From Verrucomicrobiia bacterium (GTDB lineage: Bacteria > Verrucomicrobiota > Verrucomicrobiia > Verrucomicrobiales > DEV007), in the NCBI GenBank assembly GCA_020439995.1, contig JAGROY010000089.1, positions 1 to 56,311 of the forward strand: a stretch of 56,311 nucleotides of DNA, written 5' to 3'. Numbering within the stretch: position 1 is the stretch's first letter; the number at the start of each line of letters is the position of its first letter. Shown here one piece after another: positions 10,009 to 19,108 of this stretch. A program made the translations under genes and the position numbers. The notes under the pieces are model-generated. The model saw nothing but the letters and a program-made list of their open reading frames with translations, searched no databases and was not told where the DNA came from.

Positions 10009-10683
10009 ATGATTAGCTCCGCAGCGACAGCCTTTCGAGTCCTCCTTGCAACGGCAGTAGTGGGAGGATTTCTGTCCCATTGCGCCCCGCCCGAGCCAGT
10101 CGAAAAAATCGAGAATGTTTCGCCAGCGGCACGGCTCGCCGAGTGCACTCACACCGCACAGCTGTCCGCGCTGACCGAGGAAACAGTACGGTCACACATG
10201 CTGACGAGCTGCTACTGGCTTCAAGAAACATCCAACACACTATCGATCCCGATTGAGGAAGCGCTGGCTGCGGCGCGCGCCTCCAATGGCGAGACGGATT
10301 CGGTGATGGCCCAAGAAACAGGTGAGACTCTGGCACGAAATCTTGAAATTTTGAAAAGCCTCGGCTGCCTGGAGCAGGCGGGAATGCAACGCCTCCGTAA
10401 AGGAGAAGCACCAGCAGTTCCAACGGGCCCCAACGCGGGAACGAACGTTTCCATCATCCACATCATCCCACCCAGTCGCGTTCAAGATCTCGCGAACCAG
10501 GCATTCAACCTGACAATCACCGACTCCCCTGCAACAGGCGAGACCAGCCTCGAAACTCAACTGGAATTTGCCCGGCGCTGGAACTGGCAGGGGTTACTTG
10601 ATGACCATGGGTTCGCCACCATCGTCTACGCATTTCCAGGCGCACCAGGCAAATCGAGACCAACGGACAAAAGCGCGTATTGA
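10009..10683 (+). CDS. Putative lipoprotein or secreted protein, unknown function
   Basis: About 224 residues. The N-terminus has a hydrophobic run (FRVLLATAVVGGFL) ending at SHC with Cys25. This resembles a lipoprotein signal, but His at -1 is atypical for a lipobox, so simple secretion is also possible. The rest is soluble, with Pro/Glu-rich linkers and no motif that I recognise. ATG 10009 is preferred to the TTG three bases earlier. It is divergent from the DUF1553 operon and just upstream of the GDSL gene (24 bases to that gene's ATG), so it is probably co-transcribed with the latter. Confidence 0.6.
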   Translation: MISSAATAFRVLLATAVVGGFLSHCAPPEPVEKIENVSPAARLAECTHTAQLSALTEETVRSHMLTSCYWLQETSNTLSIPIEEALAAARASNGETDSVMAQETGETLARNLEILKSLGCLEQAGMQRLRKGEAPAVPTGPNAGTNVSIIHIIPPSRVQDLANQAFNLTITDSPATGETSLETQLEFARRWNWQGLLDDHGFATIVYAFPGAPGKSRPTDKSAY

Positions 10684-10706
10684 TCTTTTCTACGGATTCG
10701 GTCACG

Positions 10707-12212
10707 ATGAAAAATCACGCTTCCTACTCTATGCGCACCATCCCCCAGACACTCCTCCATTACGCATTATGTATCATTGTTAGCATCACGTGCTCTGGCC
10801 AGGAAGAACTGGCGCGAGAATCACCTGGCTCGTCCACTTTCCCCGTACAGCAGAAAGGCACCGAGACCCGCCACGCGGAAAAAATTGCAGCACTCAAGGA
10901 CGGGCAGTACGACCTGCTGATGATCGGCGACTCGATCACGCACAACTTCGACAGACCCGAGTTCAAAGCAGTGTGGGACGACTTTTACGCTCCGCGCAAC
11001 GCGATTTCCCTGGGTTACAGCGGTGGCCGGACGGAAAACACTTTGTGGAATCTTGCCAACGGCGAACTCGAAGGACAATCCCCCAAGGTAGTGACGCTGC
11101 TCATCGGAACCAACAACAGCGACGACGCCAACTATCCGATCGTACACAACGCGGAGGAAATCGCTGCAGGAACGAAGTCGATCGTCGAGTTCCTTCGCCA
11201 ACGGCTGCCGGAGACGAAGATCCTGCTACTTCGAATCTTCCCACGCACGAACGAATATCGCAGGCCTGATGGCACGGAACGGGGCAGCGCGGCGAAGCGT
11301 TTTGCCACCAATCTGCGTGCCGGTGAACTGGTCGCAGCGCTCGCCGACGACAAGCATGTTTTCTATCTCGATCTCAACCACATTTTCCTCCAACCTGACG
11401 GCAGCATCGATCCGCAACTCATGCCGGATTTACTCCACCCTTCTCCTGCTGGCGCGCGCAAGTGGGCAGAGGCGATGGAGCCGTTGCTATCAAAGTTGCT
11501 CGGAGACGAACCGCGCTGCGCTACGCCTTCGAACAACGCTCTCATTCCCGTGCCCAAGATCGAAGAGGATTTCTACGACTGGTGGAAGCGGCATGAGGCG
11601 GTACTCAAAATCAAGGACATCATCGATCCAGAAATTGTCCTGCTTGGTGATTCCATCACGCACCTCTGGGGCGGGCTGCCGGAATGGGAAGGACGGGCAC
11701 CGGGCGGAGCGGAATCATTTGCCAAAACCTTTGCCGGCAAGCGCGTGCTGAACCTCGGCTATGGCTACGATCGCATTCAGAACGTGCTCTGGCGGCTCGA
11801 TCACGGCGAAGTTGAAGGATTGCGCCCCGAGCATGTGGTCGTGAACATCGGCACCAATAACCTCTGGCCATCGCACCGGGCACGAGGAAACACCGTTGAC
11901 GAAATCGCTGATGGAGTGCGCGAGATCGTGCTGAGACTTCGTGCTAAATTGCCAGACACCCAAATCATTCTCATGGGCCTGTTCCCCAGAGGCGAACGGC
12001 CTGATGACCGTTCTCGCGCAAAGATAGCTGAAATCAACGCCCGCCTGACCGCACTGGCAAACGAAGGCGGACTCACTTACATTGATCTAAAAGACAAGCT
12101 TACCGAGCCGGGCGGCACCATTTCAAAAGAAGTCATGGGGGACTTTCTCCACCCCGGCGAAAAGGGCTACGCCATCTGGGGCGAAGCACTGGCAAAATGG
12201 ATTCGCGAGTGA
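10707..12212 (+). CDS. Secreted tandem GDSL/SGNH hydrolase
   Basis: Two complete SGNH-hydrolase domains in one 501-residue chain, probably exported (hydrophobic stretch LLHYALCIIVSITC near residues 15-29). Domain 1 has GDSITHNF (block I, nucleophile Ser76), GYSGGRTENTLW (block II), GTNN (block III) and DLLHPS (block V). Domain 2 repeats all of these as GDSITHLW (Ser316), GYGYDRIQNVLW, GTNN and DFLHPG. Both catalytic Ser/Gly/Asn/His sets are therefore intact. The blocks resemble those of GDSL proteins linked to platelet-activating-factor acetylhydrolase and carbohydrate esterases, so an acetyl- or other ester-hydrolase acting on glycans is plausible but inferred. Two alternative starts (TTG 10680, ATG 10731) exist. 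It sits near the DUF1501/DUF1553 pair on the opposite strand. Confidence 0.88.
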   Translation: MKNHASYSMRTIPQTLLHYALCIIVSITCSGQEELARESPGSSTFPVQQKGTETRHAEKIAALKDGQYDLLMIGDSITHNFDRPEFKAVWDDFYAPRNAISLGYSGGRTENTLWNLANGELEGQSPKVVTLLIGTNNSDDANYPIVHNAEEIAAGTKSIVEFLRQRLPETKILLLRIFPRTNEYRRPDGTERGSAAKRFATNLRAGELVAALADDKHVFYLDLNHIFLQPDGSIDPQLMPDLLHPSPAGARKWAEAMEPLLSKLLGDEPRCATPSNNALIPVPKIEEDFYDWWKRHEAVLKIKDIIDPEIVLLGDSITHLWGGLPEWEGRAPGGAESFAKTFAGKRVLNLGYGYDRIQNVLWRLDHGEVEGLRPEHVVVNIGTNNLWPSHRARGNTVDEIADGVREIVLRLRAKLPDTQIILMGLFPRGERPDDRSRAKIAEINARLTALANEGGLTYIDLKDKLTEPGGTISKEVMGDFLHPGEKGYAIWGEALAKWIRE

Positions 12213-12290
12213 CGGCATGACAAGCGACGAGCCCGATCGACACTCCTTTTCCGTTGCCATTGCCCCCTCACCTCTTCATAGTCCGCCGTT

Positions 12291-12596
12291 ATGATGACAC
12301 ACAGCGTATACTTCTGGCTCAAACACGGCCTTTCCGATCAAGACATCAAGAAATTTGAAGCAGGCCTCCGCGGCCTGTTTTCGATCGATGAGATCGCACG
12401 CGGATCGATCGGCACCCCGGCGGCAACTCCAGAACGCCCGGTGACTGACAAATCTTACAGTTACTCACTGATTCTTGAGTTCAAATCCATCGAGGCTCAC
12501 GACGTCTACCAGGATCACCCCGACCACCACAAGTTCGTCGACGGCTGCAAGCATCTGTGGGATCGAGTGGTGGTCTACGATACGCAGGAAATTTAG
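12291..12596 (+). CDS. Dabb (stress-responsive A/B barrel) family protein
   Basis: A 101-residue protein of the Dabb family, small dimeric ferredoxin-like barrels. The N-terminal THSVYFWLKHGLS (normally H-x-V-x-F-x-x-K/W) and the C-terminal YQDHPDHHKFVD are the two signature segments. The family role is not well defined in bacteria; some members bind or process small metabolites. It lies 78 bases after the GDSL gene on the same strand and converges with the pseudouridine synthase gene. The double ATG at 12291/12294 leaves the first residue uncertain. Confidence 0.88.
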   Translation: MMTHSVYFWLKHGLSDQDIKKFEAGLRGLFSIDEIARGSIGTPAATPERPVTDKSYSYSLILEFKSIEAHDVYQDHPDHHKFVDGCKHLWDRVVVYDTQEI

Positions 12597-12643
12597 GTAC
12601 AAGGAATCTGACGCGGATACAAACTAGAGCCAGTGGCCGGGAA

Positions 12644-13588
12644 CTACCGCTTCCACTGATCGATCCACGGCAGAAAAGCAGCTGGAATGGCTGCCTCAAA
12701 ATCCATGCGTTCGCCTGTCCCTGGATGCACGAATCCAAGCTTCCAGGCGTGCAACATTAGCCGTCCCGAATACTGTTTCTGCTTCACTGGTTTCGCGTAA
12801 ATCGGATCGCCGAGCAGCGGGTGCCCGATCTCTTTCATATGAACCCGGATCTGGTGTGTCCGCCCGGTGTGAAGCGTGCACTGGACCAGCGCGTCACCAT
12901 TTACCAATGCCAGCACGCGGTAGTCGGTCAGGGCATGCTTTCCTGCGGGAGCATTGACGACGGCCATCCTTTGCCGGTTTACCGGATGGCGACCAATGTT
13001 GGTATCGACGGTGCCACTGGCGCGTACAGGCATGCCCTCAACGACTGCCAGGTAAATTTTGGATGTCTCGCGATTTGAGAATTGCTCCGTTAACGCACGA
13101 TGCGTCACATCATTGCGAGCGACCACCATGCAACCGCTGGTGTCCTTGTCGAGCCGGTGAACGATTCCCGGGCGCAGGACTCCGCCGATCTCTGACAGCG
13201 CACCGAAGTGATGCAACAGCGCATTTACCAGCGTTCCATCTGGATTGCCCGCCGCGGGATGCACCACCATTCCTTCCGCCTTGTCGATCACGGCCAGATC
13301 ATCATCCTCGTAGAGCACATGAATCGGCAGGTCCTGCGGCAATGCCTCCGCTGGCTGGGCATCCGGAATGCACACTGTGACACGCGCACCATTGGACAGC
13401 ACCAGCTTTGGCTTGGCGATCGCACCATTGACCCGGACATCGCCACTCTTGATCAACGCCTGAACCCTGGAACGTGACAACTCACTCAAGGCGTCGGCAA
13501 GAAATCGATCAAGACGCTCGCCCACCCCCGCGCTATGAGGGCCATCGTTCGCAATCTCAAATTCACGCTCTAGTTCGGATTCTTCCAT
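12644..13588 (-). CDS. rluD: RluA/RluD-family pseudouridine synthase
   Basis: Isomerises uridines to pseudouridine in RNA; the best-known relative, RluD, modifies helix 69 of 23S rRNA. An N-terminal S4 RNA-binding domain (GERLDRFLADALSELSRSRV, then SGDVRVNG, about residues 22-75) precedes the catalytic domain. The active-site motif GIVHRLDKDTSG with the catalytic Asp is near residue 147, followed by the characteristic HTGRTHQIRVHMKEIGHPLLGD. The length of 314 residues suits RluD. The specificity (RluD rather than RluA or RluC) is inferred from the S4 domain and overall arrangement. It stands alone, with the sensor kinase divergent upstream. Confidence 0.92.
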   Translation of the reverse strand: MEESELEREFEIANDGPHSAGVGERLDRFLADALSELSRSRVQALIKSGDVRVNGAIAKPKLVLSNGARVTVCIPDAQPAEALPQDLPIHVLYEDDDLAVIDKAEGMVVHPAAGNPDGTLVNALLHHFGALSEIGGVLRPGIVHRLDKDTSGCMVVARNDVTHRALTEQFSNRETSKIYLAVVEGMPVRASGTVDTNIGRHPVNRQRMAVVNAPAGKHALTDYRVLALVNGDALVQCTLHTGRTHQIRVHMKEIGHPLLGDPIYAKPVKQKQYSGRLMLHAWKLGFVHPGTGERMDFEAAIPAAFLPWIDQWKR

Positions 13589-13797
13589 CGCCGGTATTCA
13601 TCGTGGGATTCGGGCGCTCTGACACGTCCTTTCGATGACAAATGTCGCCCAAGCATCAAAATCACGCGTCGCATTTTTGAAAAACATGAAATACCAAGAA
13701 ATTCTGATTTTTACCTTCACAAAGACTATTAAGATGAATTAAATATTTGCCGACCCAGCCGCTCCCGCATATTCCACCTCTGAATATCTGACACGCC

Positions 13798-15459
13798 GTG
13801 ACTCCACCAATCTCTTCCCAGCAGCAATTGAGCGAAATCCAGCAACTGAAGGCCGTCAATCACCACCTGCGAATCGCAGCAGATCAGGTGAGTGAGGGGA
13901 TCATGATCCTCGAACCGGAACCCACTGTCGGCACCGGTCCCCGGATCGTGTATGTCAACAAAGCCCTCTGCAAGATGACCCGACGAACCATGGAGGAACT
14001 ACTGGGGCACTCGTTGTCACTCCTGTTCGATGCTGACAAGCTGTCCGGGTTCCTCACCCGTCTTCCGGCAGTGGCCGAAGCCGGACGAATGTTCCACACG
14101 ATAGCGGGTCTGAACTGCGCCGATGGAAACAACGATGACTTCCGGTGGACAGTGAGAGCGGTGAACGATCGCTATGGCCGTACGCTGAACTACACCATCA
14201 CCGTGCGCCGCGAGATCGTTCCCGAGATCCTGCCGATCGAGAGCCCCGTTCTCGAGAATTCCGTGAGCGAAGATCAACAAGCTCAGAATGAGATTGCGAT
14301 CATCGAAAAATCCCGCCTGGAGTCGCTCGCTATTGTCGCAGGAGGAATGGCGCACGACTTCAACAATCTGCTGCAGACAATGATGGGGCGCTTCGATCTC
14401 ATCCGTCCAGAGATTAAAGGGAACCTCAAGCTGGAGACTCACTTGAAGGAAATCGAAGACGCCGCGAAATCCGCACGAGGCCTGACCACGCACCTGCTGG
14501 CGTTCGCCAAAGGTGGAGATCGCCAGCGAAAGCTCGCAGATGTTTGCGATGTGGTGTGCAAGGCAAAAACGCTGGCCTGCATTGGATCCTCAGTGGATTG
14601 CGATGTAGAATTCGATGGTGAAGTGCACCCGGCAATGATCGATGAAACTCAAATCACTCAGGTGGTGAGCAACTTGATCATCAATGGCCGACAGGCGATG
14701 AACAACACCGGCATCATCAAATTGCGTGCGGAAAACGTCTGGGTAAGTTCAGATACGGATGTCGACGCCCCGGAGGGCCAGTATGTGAAGATCACGGTCG
14801 CGGATCGCGGCTGCGGCATCCCGCAGGAAAATCTTTCGAACATTTTCAATGCCTTTTTTACCACCAAAAAAGAAGGTACCGGCCTGGGCCTGGTGGTCAC
14901 CCGCGCGATCGTCCGCTCCCACGGCGGCGATATCACGGTGAGATCCAAGGTCAATATCGGAACCGAGTTTTCAGTTTATCTGCCAGCGTCCCAGTGGCCG
15001 GAGGCGGAACTTCAGGCCGAGGAAGCGCAATACCAGAGTAGACTCAACTTGCCCACGTCTCCAGAGACCGTCACAGGCAAAGTGCTGGTGATCGACGACC
15101 AACCGGGAGTCCGGAGTGTGGCGTGCGCGCTTATACAGAGTCTCGGCTTTGAATCTGCTTCCGCCCCCAGCGGCGAGGAAGGCGTGCGGCTTTATCGCGA
15201 GGCGATGATGGAGAACGATCCGTTTTCCGCAGTGCTTCTGGACATGACGCTGCCAGGCGGCATCAGTGGTGATGAGACAATGTTAGAGCTTCGTCGAATC
15301 GATCCAGTGGCGAGGATTATTGCCAGCAGTGGTGCTCTGGAGCACGACGAAGAGATCGACCTGTGTGCTGGAGGTTATACCGGCGTCCTGCCCAAGCCAT
15401 ACTCGTCGGAGGAATTGAAGGAATCCCTCTACGAAGCTCTCATCGCACTGCCCGTCTAA
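13798..15459 (+). CDS. PAS sensor histidine kinase with C-terminal receiver domain
   Basis: Hybrid two-component protein, apparently cytoplasmic since no transmembrane segment is visible. Domains in order: a PAS-like sensor (about 20-150, ILEPEP...RIVYVNKALCKMTRR), the dimerisation/phosphoacceptor helix with the H-box GGMAHDFNNLL (His186), an HATPase domain with N-box NLIINGRQAMNN, G1 DRGCGIP and G2 GTGLGLVVTRAI, and a receiver domain (about 427-545) with VIDD, phosphoacceptor Asp in LLDMTLPGG (near 482) and the KP pair of LPKPYS. It may pass phosphate to its own receiver. No separate DNA-binding partner lies next to it. The start is GTG at 13798. Its stop overlaps the stop of the convergent next gene by a few bases. 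Confidence 0.93.
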   Translation: MTPPISSQQQLSEIQQLKAVNHHLRIAADQVSEGIMILEPEPTVGTGPRIVYVNKALCKMTRRTMEELLGHSLSLLFDADKLSGFLTRLPAVAEAGRMFHTIAGLNCADGNNDDFRWTVRAVNDRYGRTLNYTITVRREIVPEILPIESPVLENSVSEDQQAQNEIAIIEKSRLESLAIVAGGMAHDFNNLLQTMMGRFDLIRPEIKGNLKLETHLKEIEDAAKSARGLTTHLLAFAKGGDRQRKLADVCDVVCKAKTLACIGSSVDCDVEFDGEVHPAMIDETQITQVVSNLIINGRQAMNNTGIIKLRAENVWVSSDTDVDAPEGQYVKITVADRGCGIPQENLSNIFNAFFTTKKEGTGLGLVVTRAIVRSHGGDITVRSKVNIGTEFSVYLPASQWPEAELQAEEAQYQSRLNLPTSPETVTGKVLVIDDQPGVRSVACALIQSLGFESASAPSGEEGVRLYREAMMENDPFSAVLLDMTLPGGISGDETMLELRRIDPVARIIASSGALEHDEEIDLCAGGYTGVLPKPYSSEELKESLYEALIALPV

Positions 15460-16514
15460 TTTTTTGGCTGGCGAGCAAAGAATTTCCGCCAGTTTCCTGA
15501 GGCACGGCTGCTTTCCAGCAACTGTTGTAAATGCGCGTTGTCGCGGTAGCTGGCATAGCGGACGAGGGCGACGCGCATGGGGGGATCATCTTCCAGATAG
15601 TAGCCCCATTTGTCGATCTTGCCTTCCAGAGCTGGATTCTCATCGATCATGCGCGCTTGCAACTGCGTTGCCTCAACGTGATTCTCGGGCAGTTGATCGA
15701 AAGGGCCGTCGTAGTAGTTGTTCCCGCTAACGCTGGCTGATTGAACAGCAATCAGCACTTTTCGATTCGCCGCAGCGTCATCGACACGAAATACGAATCC
15801 CGTCCGCCGCTCTATCAGCACACCGGACTCAAACTCCTCAAAATGCGCGCTTCCCCTGCCCTGCTCCGTTTCGTCGAGAACCCAAAAGAAGTAGCGCGCT
15901 GACCTTTGATACATCAGCAGAAACTGGAGGCCCGATTCGTCACACGTTCGGCCGACGAACTCATCGCCAGCCAGCAATTGCGCATCTTGAGGAGGCGACT
16001 GACTCAGGCTCTCCAGATGAAACCGGACGAAGTGATCACTGTATCCCAGATCGTAGACACCTTGCCTGGCTTTCGTTAGCGTCACACCATCATCGGGGCC
16101 GAGCATCGCTCTGCCAACGATCCGCGTGGAATCTTCGCCCCTAGTGACACGACGCTCGGAATAGGCGAAACTGATGAACCCGTCGTCCCGTTCCCTGGCT
16201 GGAAAGCGGATATTCCCAGTGATGTGGCGGCCGTCCATATCCAGCTGCCAGTAATAGTAATTCTCGCTGGGGTAAACTCTGACTTCGTTAGGAATCCTGG
16301 AAAAGACGTACCAGAACACGGAACGGAGATTTTCGAAATCGACCGCCGAATCCTCAGCCCGCCATGCATCCACGAGACCTTCATGCAATGTCAGCCGGAC
16401 GCCAGAGGGATCAGCATCATCAGCAGGACTGTCGCCTGCAGCCAGCACAAAACCCAACGCCAAGCCTGACAGGCACAGATCCCCTCCCCTTAGCAGCAAG
16501 CGATCGATGCTCAT
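15456..16514 (-). CDS. Conserved-looking secreted protein, unknown function
   Basis: A 352-residue protein with a signal-like N-terminus (LCLSGLALGFVLAAG) followed by an acidic stretch. The body is rich in beta-prone aromatic segments (FWYVFSRIPNEVRVY, YYYWQLDMDGRHITGNIRF), suggesting an extracytoplasmic beta-rich fold. I do not recognise the family. It converges on the sensor kinase, with the two stop codons overlapping (15456-15459). It lies 70 bases downstream of the LolA-like gene on the same strand, so the two could be one transcript. Confidence 0.7.
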   Translation of the reverse strand: MSIDRLLLRGGDLCLSGLALGFVLAAGDSPADDADPSGVRLTLHEGLVDAWRAEDSAVDFENLRSVFWYVFSRIPNEVRVYPSENYYYWQLDMDGRHITGNIRFPARERDDGFISFAYSERRVTRGEDSTRIVGRAMLGPDDGVTLTKARQGVYDLGYSDHFVRFHLESLSQSPPQDAQLLAGDEFVGRTCDESGLQFLLMYQRSARYFFWVLDETEQGRGSAHFEEFESGVLIERRTGFVFRVDDAAANRKVLIAVQSASVSGNNYYDGPFDQLPENHVEATQLQARMIDENPALEGKIDKWGYYLEDDPPMRVALVRYASYRDNAHLQQLLESSRASGNWRKFFARQPKN

Positions 16515-16584
16515 CTGTGGAGATCCTCATACATCTGTGTTCCATCCAAAACCGAAGCATTCAATCGATCGGATTGATCTAAAG

Positions 16585-17334
16585 CTACTTTGCCGGTTCA
16601 GGCTTCCTTACTTCCAGGTAGGTATCGCCGAGGCTCTTGCCATTCCCGGGATCGATCGTCTCGACCTGCATTTGCTTCAGGATCCACACCCCATCGATCT
16701 TTTGCACCTTGGTCACGAGAAATTTTTTGACTGGATTTTCGGACGGTTTCCATCCGTAGCCTTCCATCTTGATAAGAGCACCACTCGCCTGATGTACCCA
16801 GATTAGCACCGATTGATAAGGGCCAGTTCGATTCGGATTCACGACGCGCAGTTTCCAGCATTTTTTGAAGCCCACTCGCTCTTCCTTAAGCATGACAGGC
16901 TTCGGCCAGTAGAGGAAACGCATCGAGAGATCCTCATAGGTCACGTCGGTTCCACGAATGATCTTGCCATAGTCAGCAGCAGGAATAGCAGCACTTCCCT
17001 CCCTCGTCTGCCTATGGAGTATCGAACCTTCTTCGGCCATCTCCAGTTGGATAATTTCATCGGGATCACGAAACTTAAAGTAGATCGAGCCCTTCCTCAT
17101 GCTGATTCCGAGCGGGGTGTAATCCTTGCCGTTGCGCAGGCGAGCACTGAGATCGTGATTCAGCAGTGCCTGACTCAGCCGCACCAGCTCCAGAATCTGC
17201 TCGCCAGTCAGGTTCTTGAATTCCTCGGGGACTGCCTCGTCATCTTGAGCCCTGGCAGGGAGAATCGCGGCGGACGACAATCCAATAATCAAACTTAATA
17301 TGCTTACTGTAAGAGCTTTATAAAAATCCTTCAT
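16585..17334 (-). CDS. LolA-like outer-membrane lipoprotein-sorting protein
   Basis: A 249-residue exported protein with a clear signal peptide (hydrophobic ALTVSILSLIIGLSSAAIL, then PARAQ). The remainder matches the pattern of LolA/LolB-fold proteins annotated as outer-membrane lipoprotein-sorting proteins: FKFRDPDEIIQLEM, a central YEDLSMRFLYWPKPVML, CWKLRV and the final VWILKQMQVETID. Members are periplasmic carriers of lipidic cargo; whether this one carries lipoproteins is not known. It is upstream of the unknown secreted gene at 15456 and divergent from the glycosyltransferase gene. Confidence 0.8.
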   Translation of the reverse strand: MKDFYKALTVSILSLIIGLSSAAILPARAQDDEAVPEEFKNLTGEQILELVRLSQALLNHDLSARLRNGKDYTPLGISMRKGSIYFKFRDPDEIIQLEMAEEGSILHRQTREGSAAIPAADYGKIIRGTDVTYEDLSMRFLYWPKPVMLKEERVGFKKCWKLRVVNPNRTGPYQSVLIWVHQASGALIKMEGYGWKPSENPVKKFLVTKVQKIDGVWILKQMQVETIDPGNGKSLGDTYLEVRKPEPAK

Positions 17335-17476
17335 AACGGAAAGTATTGGTAGAGTTGTGCTTGTGCGACCTCAACAATGGGCGGTTAATCTCTTTGACAC
17401 GGTCCCGCACGAACGTATTCAATTTCTCATACTAATTTAAGTTTTCTAAATAATCAAAGAGGCACTTCAGACATTC

Positions 17477-19102
17477 CTGGCGAACCCGCAGGCACTATGG
17501 CACAGCCATCGCCGACTGTTCTGGGCACTGCTGGCAGTCACGGCCTGCCGTATCCTGATTGGGGCGTCGACTGATCTCTCGCCGGACGAGTCTTACTACC
17601 ACATGTGGAGCGAGCGGCTCGCGCCCAGCTACTACAGCAAGGGCCCCGGGGTCGCGGTTGCGATCCGCATCAGCACGACGCTGTTTGGAGACACCGCACT
17701 GGGGGTTCGATTCTTCTCGGCGCTGCTGGGCCTCGGCACCAGCGTGATTCTCTACACTCTGGCAACGAGCCTGTACAATGACAAGGTGGCGGCGTGGGCG
17801 ATCGTTGTTCTGAACCTCACGCCGATTTTCAATGCCGGCTCAACCTTGATGACGATCGATCCATTGATGATCTTCTTCTGGTGCGGATCGATGCTCACGT
17901 TCTGGCGGGCGCTGCACCGGACATCCACCGCTTCCGACAGATACTGGCTGGCGACGGGATTGCTGGTTGGGCTTGGGTTTCTGTGCAAGTACACCTGCGC
18001 CCTGCAACTGCTGTCGATGGCGCTATTGTTAGGGCTTTCCCGGCGCTGGCGCGGACAACTGGGGCGCAAGGGTTTCTACAAGGCTCTAGCCGTGTTTCTC
18101 ATCTGCACGATTCCGGTGCTCATCTGGAATGCCCAGCACCACTGGATTACGGTCACGCACCTGAAGGAACGCGCCGGCGGCGACGAGAGTGGCGGCCTGC
18201 ACCTCTCTGAGTTTGGTGAATTTCTGGGAATGCATTTCGGTGTCTATTCCCCCATCCTTTTCGTAGGGCTACTGTGGGCACTCTATAGGACAGCCGGGAC
18301 TTTCCTGCACAACGATGCCGAACGCTTTCTCGCTGCGTTCACGTTTCCGATTCTGGCTATGTACTTCGCATTGTCATTCAGGGAAGCGGGCGAGGCGAAC
18401 TGGACCGCTCCGGGATTCTTGAGCGCTGGCATCTTGCTCGCCCACTTCTGGGACACGGTGCGTCTGGCACCGGGATGGAAACGCGGCCTGCAGAACTCGG
18501 CACTGTTCACCGCAGGCGCGATTTCGTGCGTCGCCCTCCACACCGATATCGTGCGGCAGCTGGGAATCCCGTGGCCCTACCATCGTGACCCGTCATACCG
18601 ACTTCGCGGGTGGGAAGAAACGGCGGAAGCAGTCGAGGACATCACCCAGTCGATCCTCAAGGATCAGGTGAAACGGAAGCAAATAGACAACGTCTTCCTG
18701 ATCGCAAACCGCTGGCAGGTAGCATCCGAATTGTCGTTTTACATGCGCGACGACCTGGCGGTGATCCGGCCCAATCCCAAATACCCGCTGGTGCACACGA
18801 TTCAATCGCCGCTGCCCGAGCATCAGTTTTCATTCTGGCCCAGGTACGACGGTATTGACATCGCGAAAAGCGGCGACTCGAAGGGCACGTCGCCTGCCGT
18901 GCGGGAGCCTGGCTCACCGTTTCTGGGCCAAACAGCGCTCTACATCACGGACGACAGCGATCGCCAGAATCCCCCAAAATCGATCCAGTCGACTTTCGAA
19001 AAATTCCATCTGATCCGCATCATGGACGTCCTGCGCGGCGGCAATGTGGTGCGACGAATCAAAATATTCGCTTGCTACAACTACAAGCACCCGCCCATAT
19101 AA
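17477..19102 (+). CDS. GT39-type polytopic membrane glycosyltransferase (start uncertain)
   Basis: Family 39/ArnT-like enzyme that uses a polyprenyl-phosphate sugar to glycosylate lipids or proteins at the outer face of the inner membrane. The first-loop motif LSPDESYYHMWSERL with the catalytic Asp-Glu is present (D37/E38 with the start used here), followed by YYSKGPG and many hydrophobic helices (for example LGVRFFSALLGLGTSVILYT). The first ATG, at 17603, lies downstream of the DE motif and so would give a crippled enzyme. The frame is open back to 17450 and contains no ATG, GTG or TTG there; the codons ATA 17450, ATC 17453 or CTG 17477 are the only candidates. The coordinate given uses the CTG. 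The GT2 gene follows after six bases and probably supplies the lipid-linked sugar donor. Confidence 0.85.
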   Translation: MANPQALWHSHRRLFWALLAVTACRILIGASTDLSPDESYYHMWSERLAPSYYSKGPGVAVAIRISTTLFGDTALGVRFFSALLGLGTSVILYTLATSLYNDKVAAWAIVVLNLTPIFNAGSTLMTIDPLMIFFWCGSMLTFWRALHRTSTASDRYWLATGLLVGLGFLCKYTCALQLLSMALLLGLSRRWRGQLGRKGFYKALAVFLICTIPVLIWNAQHHWITVTHLKERAGGDESGGLHLSEFGEFLGMHFGVYSPILFVGLLWALYRTAGTFLHNDAERFLAAFTFPILAMYFALSFREAGEANWTAPGFLSAGILLAHFWDTVRLAPGWKRGLQNSALFTAGAISCVALHTDIVRQLGIPWPYHRDPSYRLRGWEETAEAVEDITQSILKDQVKRKQIDNVFLIANRWQVASELSFYMRDDLAVIRPNPKYPLVHTIQSPLPEHQFSFWPRYDGIDIAKSGDSKGTSPAVREPGSPFLGQTALYITDDSDRQNPPKSIQSTFEKFHLIRIMDVLRGGNVVRRIKIFACYNYKHPPI

Positions 19103-19108
19103 GCCGCC

